Of a stretch of 34,402 bases of DNA, positions 16,900 through 25,326 are shown one piece after another (within the stretch, counting starts at the first letter, position 1; every line of letters starts with the position of its first letter). Source of the DNA: CAZNDN01 sp964571815. Lineage in GTDB: Bacteria > Fibrobacterota > Chitinivibrionia > Chitinivibrionales > WJKA01. The position numbers were made by a program, and so were the translations under genes. Location: NCBI GenBank assembly GCA_964571815.1, contig CAZNDN010000031.1, positions 1-34,402 on the forward strand. Direction: 5' to 3'. Below the pieces are notes generated by a model, which ran no database searches, was not told the DNA's origin, and was given only the letters and a program-made list of their open reading frames with translations.

Positions 16900-17987
16900 A
16901 AGTACTCTGGGATTTGAGACTTTTCTCGTACGGGTACGGCGCGCGCGGTGTAGGCAGGCACGCGGAGCTGATGACGTGGGGGTACCTGCGGGAAAACCGC
17001 GGCGACGAACTGCTTGCCTGGGGAGAGCGTGAACGCGCGCCGGAGCAGCTCAGAAACGGCCCCCTGCGCTGGATCCCGTACCGGCCGGGAAACTGGAAAC
17101 GGGATCTCCTGGCCGTCCCCCTGGTCATCCGCAGGTTCCGCCCCGATGTCTTCCACTATTGGGTTGCTCTCGGGCCGTGCTACCAACTCGGATTGGGCGC
17201 ATGGCACGGGAGTCGAACCGTAGCAACCGTGCACGACGTAGGCGTGGAACGATGGAGCGATGACGATTTCCTGCGGGAGCGACAACAAAGCCGGTACTGG
17301 AAGTGTCAAAAGATTCTTGCCGGGCGACTGAATGGGGTCGCCTGCGTATCCCGGACCACGGAGCGGCAACTCACGGATATGCTTCCTCACCTGTGCGGAA
17401 AGACCCGCGTGATTCGGCTTCCCATGGCACAATCCAATGCGGAGTCCCTCCCCCAGGCACGGGAAGGGTATCTTCTGACCCTGGGAGGAGCGCCCAACAA
17501 GAATCTCCCGAGGGTCATCGAGGCCTTCCGCCGGCTTGCCGCCTCACGCCCGGGGCTCGAACTGGTCGTCTGCGGAGATACGGGAAAGCTTGACGGAAAC
17601 ACCGGGCTTCCGCCCGGCGTCCGCGTCGAGCCCATGAGCCGCTACTCCGCTCACTTGCGCCGTGCCTCCGCGTTTCTGTTTTGCTCCTTCCACGAAGGTT
17701 TCGGAATTCCTCCCCTTGAAGCGATGGCGGCCGGCTGTCCCCTTGTGGTTGGCGACATCGAGCCATTGCGCGAGACGTGCGAGGCAGCGGCGCGGTTTGT
17801 CGATCCGTTTTCGGCGGATGCAATCGCCGGGGGAATCGAAGAAGTACTCGGCGAGACGGAGAAGTACGCCCGGCTCTCCCGGGTCGGCGGCCGGCGCTAC
17901 CGGGAGCGTTCCGCCGACTCCCTCGGGCAACTGCATCGCCTGTATTGCGACGTGGGCCGGGCCCGTAACGAAAGAGGTACAGGGTGA
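16896..17987 (+). CDS. GT4-family glycosyltransferase
   Basis: This encodes 363 residues from ATG 16896, overlapping the previous stop. The GT-B fold begins with MKVLWDLRLFSYGYGARGVG, where the Gly-rich loop sits near R-G-V-G-R-H. The middle contains the usual TVATVHDVGVERW and NGVACVSRTTERQL strands. The C-terminal domain has LLTLGGAPNKNLPRVIEAF and the signature CSFHEGFGIPPLEAMAAGCP, a complete E-x7-E (Glu of HEGFG and Glu of LEAMA). GT4 enzymes are retaining transferases using nucleotide-sugar donors; mannose and glucose are common, but the donor here is unknown. The stop overlaps the next gene's GTG. Confidence 0.9.
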   Translation: MKVLWDLRLFSYGYGARGVGRHAELMTWGYLRENRGDELLAWGERERAPEQLRNGPLRWIPYRPGNWKRDLLAVPLVIRRFRPDVFHYWVALGPCYQLGLGAWHGSRTVATVHDVGVERWSDDDFLRERQQSRYWKCQKILAGRLNGVACVSRTTERQLTDMLPHLCGKTRVIRLPMAQSNAESLPQAREGYLLTLGGAPNKNLPRVIEAFRRLAASRPGLELVVCGDTGKLDGNTGLPPGVRVEPMSRYSAHLRRASAFLFCSFHEGFGIPPLEAMAAGCPLVVGDIEPLRETCEAAARFVDPFSADAIAGGIEEVLGETEKYARLSRVGGRRYRERSADSLGQLHRLYCDVGRARNERGTG

Positions 17988-19726
17988 GCGGGTTTTTCGT
18001 GGTTGTTCCCACGCGCAACCGGCCGGCACTGCTGGCTCGCTGCCTCGAAGCGATCGGGCGTGAAGTTGAAGGGAGCGATGATGTTTCGGTGTGCGTCGTG
18101 GACGACGCCTCGGGGGAAGGATGCGCGAACACGAACCGCGAACTGTGCGCGGAGTACGGTTTCACCTGCATCTACCACGAACGCAAGCGGGGATCGGCGG
18201 CCTCCCGCAACCACGGCGCGGAGCTGGGGAACACCACCTGGCTGGTGTTCGTGGATGACGACGTGGTGGTGGGAGAAGGGTGGCCGGCAAGGCTGCGGGA
18301 AGCGACCGCGCGGCACGCGGATGCCGTCGGTATTGAAGGCCGCGTGATGCCTTCGGGAGACGGACTCTGGGACCGCGAGGTCTCCAACCTCAGCGGCGGC
18401 CTCTACTTGAGCTGTCATCTGGTTCTCCGAAAGGCAGTCTTCGATCGCGTGGGCGGATTCGACACGCACTTTGTCGAGCCGTTTGCCGAAGACCATGAAC
18501 TGGCGGCGCGTATTCTGCAATGGGGAAAGGTGGTGTTCGAATCCTCACTCACCGCAACTCATCTGCCGCGAAACGTCTCCGCCGGCCCCCTGCTTCGACG
18601 GGCGTGGCCCCGTATGCACGACTATCTTCGCGCCGAGCTGTATTTCTTCATGAAACATCGCGACAGGTATCATTCGTTTCGACACGCACCCGGCTTCCCG
18701 GGGTTGCTGCGCGACACGCTGCTGAAGCACACGCTCGTTACGCTCAGGCGCCGACGCGCGGCAGACCTGTTCAGGCATCCCGCCCGGGCGTTGCTGCTCC
18801 TGTGCACGTGCCTGGTGGAGCAGGCGGCGGCCTGGTGGTTCGTACCCGAAGCTGTTCGCGGCCTTGCATCGATGCGTACCGCAAGCAGCATAACCTGCAT
18901 CGATACGAAACGCACCTCCCGCCTCTGGAGCAGCGGAGGGGAGTTGGACTTGGAAAACCTGCGGCTGCGCGGAAGCCTGCCGCGCTCGGTACTCTTCCGG
19001 CTGAGCCGGCGGCCGGTGTACGAGGCCCTGTCGAACCTGCGGGTACTCTCATCGGCCGGCGAAGAAGACCCTCGGTTGTATCTGCGGATCGACGATGTCT
19101 TCTTCCGACACCGCCCCGCGGTGGAGCGTCTGTGCGGACAACTTCACTCCCGCAACGTCCCGTTTCTCGCCGCAATTACGGCCGAAGATTTCCGGAATCG
19201 AGATCTGGTGGACCTTGTCGAACGCTCCGGCGCAATGGCGGGTCTGCACGGCTTCACCCATCAGGGGACCTTCGGACCGTATCCAAGTGAAACGCTCCAG
19301 ATGAGCTTCCCGGTACTGCGCCAACGGTTGAAGGATCTGAGAGGGACGTCACCGAATGCGTCCCTTCCGCCGGCCTTCATTCCCCCGTTCAACGCGATCA
19401 ATGCCGGCCAGGTTTGTTTTCTCAGCGACTTCTTTCACATCATCTGCGGCGGCCCCGAAACCGCGCGGTTCACCGGCGCCATGCTGGGCCCCCTGGCCGT
19501 GGGAAAACGAGCCTGGTATGTGCCTTCGTTCTACCCGTTCTACCGGGACGCCGCCGGGATCCTTGCACTGGTCAAACACACGCTCCTGCCGGCAACCCAC
19601 ATCTGCATCACGCTTCACATGACCACCGAGATGCAGGACGATTTCCGGGCACTGATGTCGCTGGTGGATAGAATCGGAAAATGGATACGCCCCTGGGAGT
19701 ATTTTTGCCGCGGGGAGGTGACGTAG
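17984..19726 (+). CDS. GT2 glycosyltransferase fused to a deacetylase-like domain
   Basis: This encodes 580 residues from GTG 17984, with AAAGAGG six bases upstream and an overlap with the previous stop. Residues ~1-230 form a GT2 domain: FFVVVPTRNRPALLARCLEA, SAASRNHGAEL, VFVDDDVVVG, VGGFDTHFVEP and an EDHELAARI acidic motif. Residues ~230-355 are basic, with a hydrophobic stretch (LLLLCTCLVEQAAAWWFV). From ~360 a second domain resembles polysaccharide deacetylases of the DUF2334 type: LRIDDVFFRH (Asp370, Asp371), GLHGFTHQG with His422-x3-His426, and FIPPFN. Those Asp/His residues would bind the metal. One chain could thus add a sugar and remove an acyl group, but activity of the second domain is inferred from motifs only. 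Confidence 0.85.
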   Translation: MSGFFVVVPTRNRPALLARCLEAIGREVEGSDDVSVCVVDDASGEGCANTNRELCAEYGFTCIYHERKRGSAASRNHGAELGNTTWLVFVDDDVVVGEGWPARLREATARHADAVGIEGRVMPSGDGLWDREVSNLSGGLYLSCHLVLRKAVFDRVGGFDTHFVEPFAEDHELAARILQWGKVVFESSLTATHLPRNVSAGPLLRRAWPRMHDYLRAELYFFMKHRDRYHSFRHAPGFPGLLRDTLLKHTLVTLRRRRAADLFRHPARALLLLCTCLVEQAAAWWFVPEAVRGLASMRTASSITCIDTKRTSRLWSSGGELDLENLRLRGSLPRSVLFRLSRRPVYEALSNLRVLSSAGEEDPRLYLRIDDVFFRHRPAVERLCGQLHSRNVPFLAAITAEDFRNRDLVDLVERSGAMAGLHGFTHQGTFGPYPSETLQMSFPVLRQRLKDLRGTSPNASLPPAFIPPFNAINAGQVCFLSDFFHIICGGPETARFTGAMLGPLAVGKRAWYVPSFYPFYRDAAGILALVKHTLLPATHICITLHMTTEMQDDFRALMSLVDRIGKWIRPWEYFCRGEVT

Positions 19727-20790
19727 TGAGGATCTGGTTTGCCGCGGCAATTCCAAAGGATTCCCGGGGAGGCGTCGAGCGCTGCATGCAAAACCTTGCC
19801 CGGGGCCTGCGTGCCCGAGGGCATGAAACCCGCGTCATCCCGGCCGGCCGGAGGGCCCCGTTCAATTGGTATGTCGTCTTCATGGTTACGCTCCTACTGC
19901 GGCTGATTGCAAGCGGCCGCCGCGCGCCGGACTACCTTGTCGCGAGATCCTGCGACGGTCTCCTGTGCATGCTGTACGGGTTGCTGCCCGGGGTGAGGAC
20001 GCGTGTGGTCCTGCACAACCACGGATGGGAGGAACAGGCGGCGGCTCTTGAGCGTCGGCTGCCCCGTTCGGTTCTGACTTCACCCACCACCTGGCGAGCC
20101 CGGATCTGTCGATTTCCCCTGCTGCGGGCATCCCTCGCCCTCTGCTACCGGTGCATGTCGGGGACGGTCGACCAGATGCGCTATCTTGCTCGATGCTACC
20201 CGCGTGCACGGCACCGTCTCACACTCGTTCCCAACGGTGTCGACGTGCCGCACGGACCGTACCGGTTGCCGGACGTCACGCGACCGGCAGAGCTGCTGTT
20301 CGTCGGCGCTCCCACCTGGAAGAAGAACCTGGAGTATGCCGAGGCGGTGATGGAGAAGCTGCACGAGGAATGTCCCGAGGCGCTCTTGTGGGTAGTGGGA
20401 GTGCCCGCCGGTCGGCGGCCCGTTGCCGCCGGGGATTCGATACGACACGTATCTTCGGTAGATCCCGAACGAATGAATGAGTGGTACGAACGGTGTCCGT
20501 ATCTTCTGTCGACCTCACGGTACGAAGGCGGGCACTCACTGGCGATTCTGGAAGCCATGTCGTGGGGGATGGTCGTATTTGCCTCACCCATCGCCTCGAT
20601 ACGGGAGTTTGTACGGCACGGCCGCAACGGATTCCTTCTTCACGGCGCGGACCCGTCGCGGGACGCGCTTCAAATCCGGCAGGTTATCAGGGACCCGGAG
20701 CGTGTCCGAACAACGGCGCTTCGTGCCGCTCGCGCGGCCCATCGCCATCGTGTTGAGCGGCAGGTGAACAGAATGGAGCGGTGGCTGTGA
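19726..20790 (+). CDS. GT4-family glycosyltransferase
   Basis: This encodes 354 residues. The preferred start is GTG 19726, which shares one base with the upstream TAG and is preceded by GGGGAGG; an in-frame ATG at 19681 would lie inside the upstream gene. The N-terminus reads IWFAAAIPKDSRGGVERCMQ, with the Gly-Gly loop typical of GT-B proteins. The C-terminal half has ELLFVGAPTWKKNLEYAEAV, TSRYEGGHSLAILEAMSWGM with an E-x7-E motif, and ASPIASIREFVRHGRNGFL. It is probably a retaining transferase for one sugar of the repeat unit. Its 3' end overlaps the next GTG start. Confidence 0.88.
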   Translation: MRIWFAAAIPKDSRGGVERCMQNLARGLRARGHETRVIPAGRRAPFNWYVVFMVTLLLRLIASGRRAPDYLVARSCDGLLCMLYGLLPGVRTRVVLHNHGWEEQAAALERRLPRSVLTSPTTWRARICRFPLLRASLALCYRCMSGTVDQMRYLARCYPRARHRLTLVPNGVDVPHGPYRLPDVTRPAELLFVGAPTWKKNLEYAEAVMEKLHEECPEALLWVVGVPAGRRPVAAGDSIRHVSSVDPERMNEWYERCPYLLSTSRYEGGHSLAILEAMSWGMVVFASPIASIREFVRHGRNGFLLHGADPSRDALQIRQVIRDPERVRTTALRAARAAHRHRVERQVNRMERWL

Positions 20791-21731
20791 GTCGAGATAT
20801 CGAAGTTTCGGTGGTGGTGGCCTCGCACCGGCCCGGTCTGATCGGAGGTCTGGCCGACTGCTTTCCGGGCGAGGCCGACGGCGCAGTCGCATGGGAGCTG
20901 ATTATCGTGGCCGACTATGCCGTCGAGCCGTTCCGGGAGAAGTATCAGCAGGCCCGGTGGATCTTCGTCGACGACACGAGCATCTCCCGCAAACGTAATC
21001 GGGGCGTGCGGGAAGCCGCCGGCCCGGTAGTCGCATTCATCGACGATGACTGCCGTCCCCTGGCCGGATGGCTGCGGGAGGGGCTTGCCCGCCTGAAGGA
21101 GAATCCCGGCTGGGCGGGCGTGGAGGGACAGACGCTCATTGCGGGAGAGGATCGCGGAAACGGAAGGTACCGGGAGTTCAAACGTCTGGAGTCGAGAGGC
21201 TATCGCACGAACAACATCTTCTATCGCACCGATACGTTCCGGGAAGCCGGCGGTTTCGACGAGCGGTTCACGGTCCAGCGCGAGGATATCGATCTGGCCT
21301 TTACGATCATGGGGCGGGGCGGGGAGATTGGTTTCTGCACCACCGCGCGCGTGGAGCATCTCTTTCGTGAGGGAGAAAAGTGGGACCTGCTGAAGAACTG
21401 CATCAACCGCCGTTTCGACCCCCTGCTTTACAAAAAACATCGCGCGGCGTACCGGCGTCGGTTTCGCAGCCCGGTACCCGGCACGGTCTCGACGGTTCTC
21501 TGCCTGCACACGGCAGTCGCGGTCGCCCTGGTTACCGGGCATTTTGTCGCCCATACGATCGCCGTGGATACGGCGGTCACGGTCGCGCCGGCAATCCGCG
21601 CGACGGGGATGAAGAATGCACTCACCCCGGCATTGGTTCGCGAATGGGTTTCCCGGGCGATCTCCCCGGCGGTCTTGTTCGGAGCGCTCATATACGGTAG
21701 TATAAAGTACCGGTGCATATTGCTGTGGTAG
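20787..21731 (+). CDS. GT2-family glycosyltransferase with C-terminal hydrophobic segments
   Basis: This encodes 314 residues. Of two neighbouring GTG codons, 20787 is preferred because GGAG at 20775-20778 lies eight bases upstream and the codon overlaps the previous stop; GTG 20781 would be only two bases from that site. The GT2 domain shows EVSVVVASHRPGLIGGLAD, SISRKRNRGVREA, VAFIDDDCRPLAGW (metal-binding DDD), FREAGGFDERF and VQREDIDLAFTIMGRG. The last ~90 residues contain hydrophobic stretches (VAVALVTGHFVAHTIAV and SPAVLFGALIYGSI), suggesting attachment to the inner membrane, as for enzymes acting on undecaprenyl-linked sugars. Confidence 0.87.
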   Translation: MSRDIEVSVVVASHRPGLIGGLADCFPGEADGAVAWELIIVADYAVEPFREKYQQARWIFVDDTSISRKRNRGVREAAGPVVAFIDDDCRPLAGWLREGLARLKENPGWAGVEGQTLIAGEDRGNGRYREFKRLESRGYRTNNIFYRTDTFREAGGFDERFTVQREDIDLAFTIMGRGGEIGFCTTARVEHLFREGEKWDLLKNCINRRFDPLLYKKHRAAYRRRFRSPVPGTVSTVLCLHTAVAVALVTGHFVAHTIAVDTAVTVAPAIRATGMKNALTPALVREWVSRAISPAVLFGALIYGSIKYRCILLW

Positions 21732-21753
21732 CATCGGAAGGAGGCGTATGCCG

Positions 21754-22794
21754 ATGAGCAGTGAACTCAAAGTTGCTTTTCTCAGCAAGGAGCTTCCCTC
21801 CGACCGGTGCAACGGCGTCTCCGTTCAGGTACATCGGCTTGCGAACGCGCTGGTGAAGCAGGGAGTCAGGATTACGTGTTACAGTTTCAGCCCGAAGCCC
21901 GACCGCGCGGGCTACGACCACGTGCACCTTCAGTACGGCACCGCCAATCCGGTATGGAAGAAGATCGTGCCCGGTATCAGGTTCCGCTCACTGAAACTCT
22001 CCTCCTGCGATATCGTTCACTGTCACGGCGACGACTACCTCCGTCGAGGATCACCGCTGCGGGTACGGACATTCTACGGGTCGGCGCTCAACGAGGCGTT
22101 GAACGCTCGACGGTTCGACCGGCTTGCGCGCCAGGGGCTGTTTGCCGCGTTCGAATGGGTTTCATGTCTGCGAAAAGGTGCCACCGTGGGAATTTCCCGG
22201 ACCACGAAACGCTCCCTGCCTCTCATTCACCGGGTCATTCCCTGCGGAGTTCCACTGGAGATTTACACTCCCGGGGAGAAGAGTCCTACGCCGACGGTCC
22301 TGTTCATCGGCGACTTCGACAGCAGGAAGAACGGGCGGGCTGTGCTGGAGGCATTTCACACGACCGTGCGCGAAAAGGTGCCGGGCGCGATTCTCAACGT
22401 AGTGGGTCCGCGGTCATGCCGGGGCGCGGGGGTGCGATGGCTGGGGACACCGGAGGAATCGCTGCTGGTACAACACTATCGCGAGGCGTGGGTCTATTGC
22501 ATGGCCAGCACCTACGAAGGGTTCGGGGTCCCGCTGATCGAGGCCATGGCCTGCGGAACACCCGTGGTATCCGTGGCCAACGCGGGCGCGCGGGAAGTGG
22601 TTCAGCACCATTACGACGGTCTGCTTGGAACCGAAGATACCCTGGGAGAGATGCTGGTGCGGATGCTCACGGATGAGGGGTTGCGCAGGCGTATCGCCGA
22701 CAACGGTCTCCGCAGCGTCAAGCGTTTCGACATGACGAGGGTTGCCGGTGAGTACCTGAGCCTGTACGCAAACCTGGTGAGAACACATACATGA
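21754..22794 (+). CDS. GT4-family glycosyltransferase
   Basis: This encodes 346 residues. A strong Shine-Dalgarno AAGGAGG (21738-21744) precedes two in-frame ATG codons, three bases from 21748 and nine from 21754; I chose 21754 on spacing, but 21748 (two residues longer) is possible. The GT-B N-terminus is LKVAFLSKELPSDRCNGVSV. The C-terminal domain shows VLFIGDFDSRKNGRAVLEAF and STYEGFGVPLIEAMACGTPV, a complete E-x7-E, then SVANAGAREVV. This is the strongest ribosome site within the glycosyltransferase series, so its product may be needed in larger amounts or mark an internal expression unit. The stop overlaps the next gene (ATGA). Confidence 0.9.
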   Translation: MSSELKVAFLSKELPSDRCNGVSVQVHRLANALVKQGVRITCYSFSPKPDRAGYDHVHLQYGTANPVWKKIVPGIRFRSLKLSSCDIVHCHGDDYLRRGSPLRVRTFYGSALNEALNARRFDRLARQGLFAAFEWVSCLRKGATVGISRTTKRSLPLIHRVIPCGVPLEIYTPGEKSPTPTVLFIGDFDSRKNGRAVLEAFHTTVREKVPGAILNVVGPRSCRGAGVRWLGTPEESLLVQHYREAWVYCMASTYEGFGVPLIEAMACGTPVVSVANAGAREVVQHHYDGLLGTEDTLGEMLVRMLTDEGLRRRIADNGLRSVKRFDMTRVAGEYLSLYANLVRTHT

Positions 22795-24284
22795 AACGAA
22801 GGTTGCTTTCGATTCTCTCACTGGTCGGCATTGCCGCGGCAGGGCACTTCATCGCCTGGAAGATGTTCGACATTCCCACGCAACTGGAAGCAGCCGTGTT
22901 TGCCGGACTCATCCTGGTGTTCCCCATCCTTCGCGCGCCGCTGGTGGGCGTCTACGCGATCTTCCTGATCCTGCCGTTCATTCCGTTTGTCAGAAGGCTC
23001 TACTATCTGGTCTACGCGCGTCCCTCGATGGACCCGCTGATAATGACCGGCGAACTCATCCTGATACTTATTTTCGCGGCGCTGTTCTTCGAGTTCAGAC
23101 AACGCCGCGGCGAGAACAGGGCCATTGCGCCGTATCTGCAACTTGTAGCCGGCTACTTCATCTACATGGCGCTTCGTGTCGTGTTCTATAATTATACCCC
23201 GATAGCCCAGGCAGCCGCGCGATTCAAGTATTACGGCCCTCCCGTGCTGCTGTTCTTCATCGGCATCTACTATGCCGGACACGTGAAGCACCTGAAGAGG
23301 TTGTGGCTTATCACTGCCGTGATTGGATTGGCGGCATTGCTTTACGGTCTCAAACAGCTCTACATCGGATACTCGACCGCGGAGACCATCTGGTACAACT
23401 CGGTTGACTTCTCCACCCTTGCCATCGGCGACATCATTCGCCCCTATTCACTGTTCACGGCGCCCGTCGCGTTCGCCGACTACCTGCAGCTTGCAATCAT
23501 CGCCGTCCTCATGTGGAGTGCGTGGCTCAGCGGTCCGCTGAGCCTCTATCTCCTCGCGACACTACCGCTGCTCTTCTACGGCATTCTTATCACATCGGTG
23601 CGCTCCAGTTGGATCGGGGCGGTGATCAGTTTGGTACTGTGGTTGACCGTGGTACGGGTGCGCAGAACAGGTGCCCGAATCGCACTTGTTGCCGCGCTTG
23701 TTGCGGCTTACGGGGCATACGAATCTTTCAGCGGGTCGCGGGGGTCGACCGCGGGCGTGAGGGGATTCGCGCGCGGCATGGGCGGAATGCTGGGGGACGA
23801 GAAATACGTGGAACTGCTGGTAGACAGTCGATCGTCGGCAATCTCCGATCCTCTGAAAGAGCACTCATTCCAGTCCCGGATGAAACTGTGGAGACAACTG
23901 ATCCGCTTCTCGCGCGAGCCGGTTACCGGACTCATGGGACGCGGCCTGGGTGCACTCAAAGCCGACTCTCTCTATTTTACCTACCTTGCGGAATTCGGCT
24001 ACCCCGGTCTCCTCCTGATGCTGACGGTTCTGACACTGTTCATCATGAATGGACTCCGCACGATTGACCATGTTGAAAACCGGGAAGTAGTGACGCTGGC
24101 CCGTGGAATCACGACCATGAACCTCGTATTCGCGGTCGTCAGTGTGACCGGAACCCATATTCACTATTTCCCCGGCGATGTCTACTTCTGGTTCTGGAAC
24201 GGGGTATTGGTGAAGCTTTCGTCCACGTATGCGGGTGCGCGGGACGAAGGGAAGGAACGGCGTGAAGATACTGGTGACACTTGA
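22791..24284 (+). CDS. Wzy/WaaL-like O-antigen polymerase or ligase
   Basis: This encodes 497 residues, with about ten to twelve hydrophobic helices (for example AVFAGLILVFPILRAPLVGV, LWLITAVIGLAALLYGL and LSLYLLATLPLLFYGILI). A long polar loop at ~320-385 includes RSSAISDPLKEHSFQSRMKL and precedes DSLYFTYLAEFGYPGLL, typical of the large periplasmic loop and following helix of O-antigen ligase/polymerase proteins. In this loop conserved Arg and His residues act on lipid-linked glycans. TSVRSSWIGAVISLVLW is also characteristic. Its position inside a Wza/Wzc locus favours the polymerase role (Wzy), but ligases share the fold and cannot be excluded. The start overlaps the previous stop. Confidence 0.88.
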   Translation: MKRRLLSILSLVGIAAAGHFIAWKMFDIPTQLEAAVFAGLILVFPILRAPLVGVYAIFLILPFIPFVRRLYYLVYARPSMDPLIMTGELILILIFAALFFEFRQRRGENRAIAPYLQLVAGYFIYMALRVVFYNYTPIAQAAARFKYYGPPVLLFFIGIYYAGHVKHLKRLWLITAVIGLAALLYGLKQLYIGYSTAETIWYNSVDFSTLAIGDIIRPYSLFTAPVAFADYLQLAIIAVLMWSAWLSGPLSLYLLATLPLLFYGILITSVRSSWIGAVISLVLWLTVVRVRRTGARIALVAALVAAYGAYESFSGSRGSTAGVRGFARGMGGMLGDEKYVELLVDSRSSAISDPLKEHSFQSRMKLWRQLIRFSREPVTGLMGRGLGALKADSLYFTYLAEFGYPGLLLMLTVLTLFIMNGLRTIDHVENREVVTLARGITTMNLVFAVVSVTGTHIHYFPGDVYFWFWNGVLVKLSSTYAGARDEGKERREDTGDT

Positions 24285-25326
24285 CTTTCCTCCCGCCAGA
24301 GGAGGCATACAGCGCTATCTGTATGATCGCGTCAGCCACGGGTTCGGTCGCGGCGACCTTGTGATTGCGGCAGGATCGAGCGGGAGGGAACCGATCGCCG
24401 GCAAACTTCCCTGCAGGGTTGTGCGGGCCGGCGGCCCGGGGGCCCGGCTGAATGTCAAATTGGCGCTGCCCTCGGTCGCCCGGCTCCTCAGACGGGAGGT
24501 CGTGTCCGGTGCGCGGTCGTGCACCGTGGAGTGCGGCAATGTCTTCGCCGCCCTCGGCGCCGCCTGGGGCCTTCGCGGCACCGGCATCCGCTACCGCGTC
24601 TATGCCTACGGCACCGAACTGCTGCCGCTTCAGAAATCCCGATCGCTCACGACAATCATTCTCAGAAGGGTGCTGCGGCGGGCCGCGTGCATCTACGTTA
24701 TAAGCCGAATCACCGAGTCGCTTCTCCGCGGGGCGCGTGTCAACACCCCCACGGAGTTGCATCCGCCGCGAATCGCACTGCGGAAGGGACTCCCTCAGCG
24801 GTTCAAGCAGGGACCTCCGGAGGAGGGCCTGCGCGTCCTCTGTGTCGGGCGGCTGCAGCCGCACAAGGGCCAGGAGGTGCTTCTCCGGGCCGTCGCCGCC
24901 GCACCGGTCAGGACCGGCCTGCACGCGGTGCTGATCGGCAACGGGCCCTCCCGAAGAAACGTTCGACGGCTGATACGAGCCCTGGGGCTTACGAGAAGAG
25001 TCGAGCTGAGAACCTCGGCCGGCAACGATGAACTCGATGCGGCGTATGCAAGCACCGACGTTCTCGTGTGCCCGTCCATGCCCACATCAGGCGGCGTCGA
25101 GGGCTTCGGTATCGTGCTGCTTGAGGCCATGGCGTTCGGCGTACCGATCATTGCGAGCCGCACGGGGGGAATCCCCGAGGTTGTCGGCGACTGCGCGATT
25201 CTCGTTCCACCGGGGGATCCGGAGAGGCTTCGTGACGCCCTCGTCATGGCCGTGCGGGATTGGGATGGTATGGCCTCGAAGGCGAAACAGGCCCGCAAAC
25301 GGCTTCGTGCACACTATGTCTGGTAA
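24262..25326 (+). CDS. GT4-family glycosyltransferase
   Basis: This encodes 354 residues from GTG 24262, with GAAGGAA upstream; the start lies 23 bases inside the polymerase gene. An earlier in-frame ATG at 24229 is possible but adds only a basic tail. The N-terminus is VKILVTLDFPPARGGIQRYL, the P-P-x-x-G-G-I loop common in GT4 enzymes. The C-terminal domain has LRVLCVGRLQPHKGQEVLLR, VEGFGIVLLEAMAFGVPIIA with E-x7-E, and SRTGGIPEVVGD. This canonical GT4 resembles mannosyl/glucosyltransferases of the PimB/WcaI kind in general layout. Its sugar is unknown. Confidence 0.92.
   Translation: MKILVTLDFPPARGGIQRYLYDRVSHGFGRGDLVIAAGSSGREPIAGKLPCRVVRAGGPGARLNVKLALPSVARLLRREVVSGARSCTVECGNVFAALGAAWGLRGTGIRYRVYAYGTELLPLQKSRSLTTIILRRVLRRAACIYVISRITESLLRGARVNTPTELHPPRIALRKGLPQRFKQGPPEEGLRVLCVGRLQPHKGQEVLLRAVAAAPVRTGLHAVLIGNGPSRRNVRRLIRALGLTRRVELRTSAGNDELDAAYASTDVLVCPSMPTSGGVEGFGIVLLEAMAFGVPIIASRTGGIPEVVGDCAILVPPGDPERLRDALVMAVRDWDGMASKAKQARKRLRAHYVW

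Noticed and set aside
20670..21812. Minus-strand open frame of 380 codons opposite GT2 and GT4 genes
   Set aside because: It crosses three real plus-strand genes and their overlaps, and its composition is that of a shadow frame.
25028..25315. Upstream extension of the last GT4 gene
   Set aside because: These 96 codons lie in another frame of the preceding GT4 gene, which has canonical motifs there; GT4 homology begins only at about 25316-25340.
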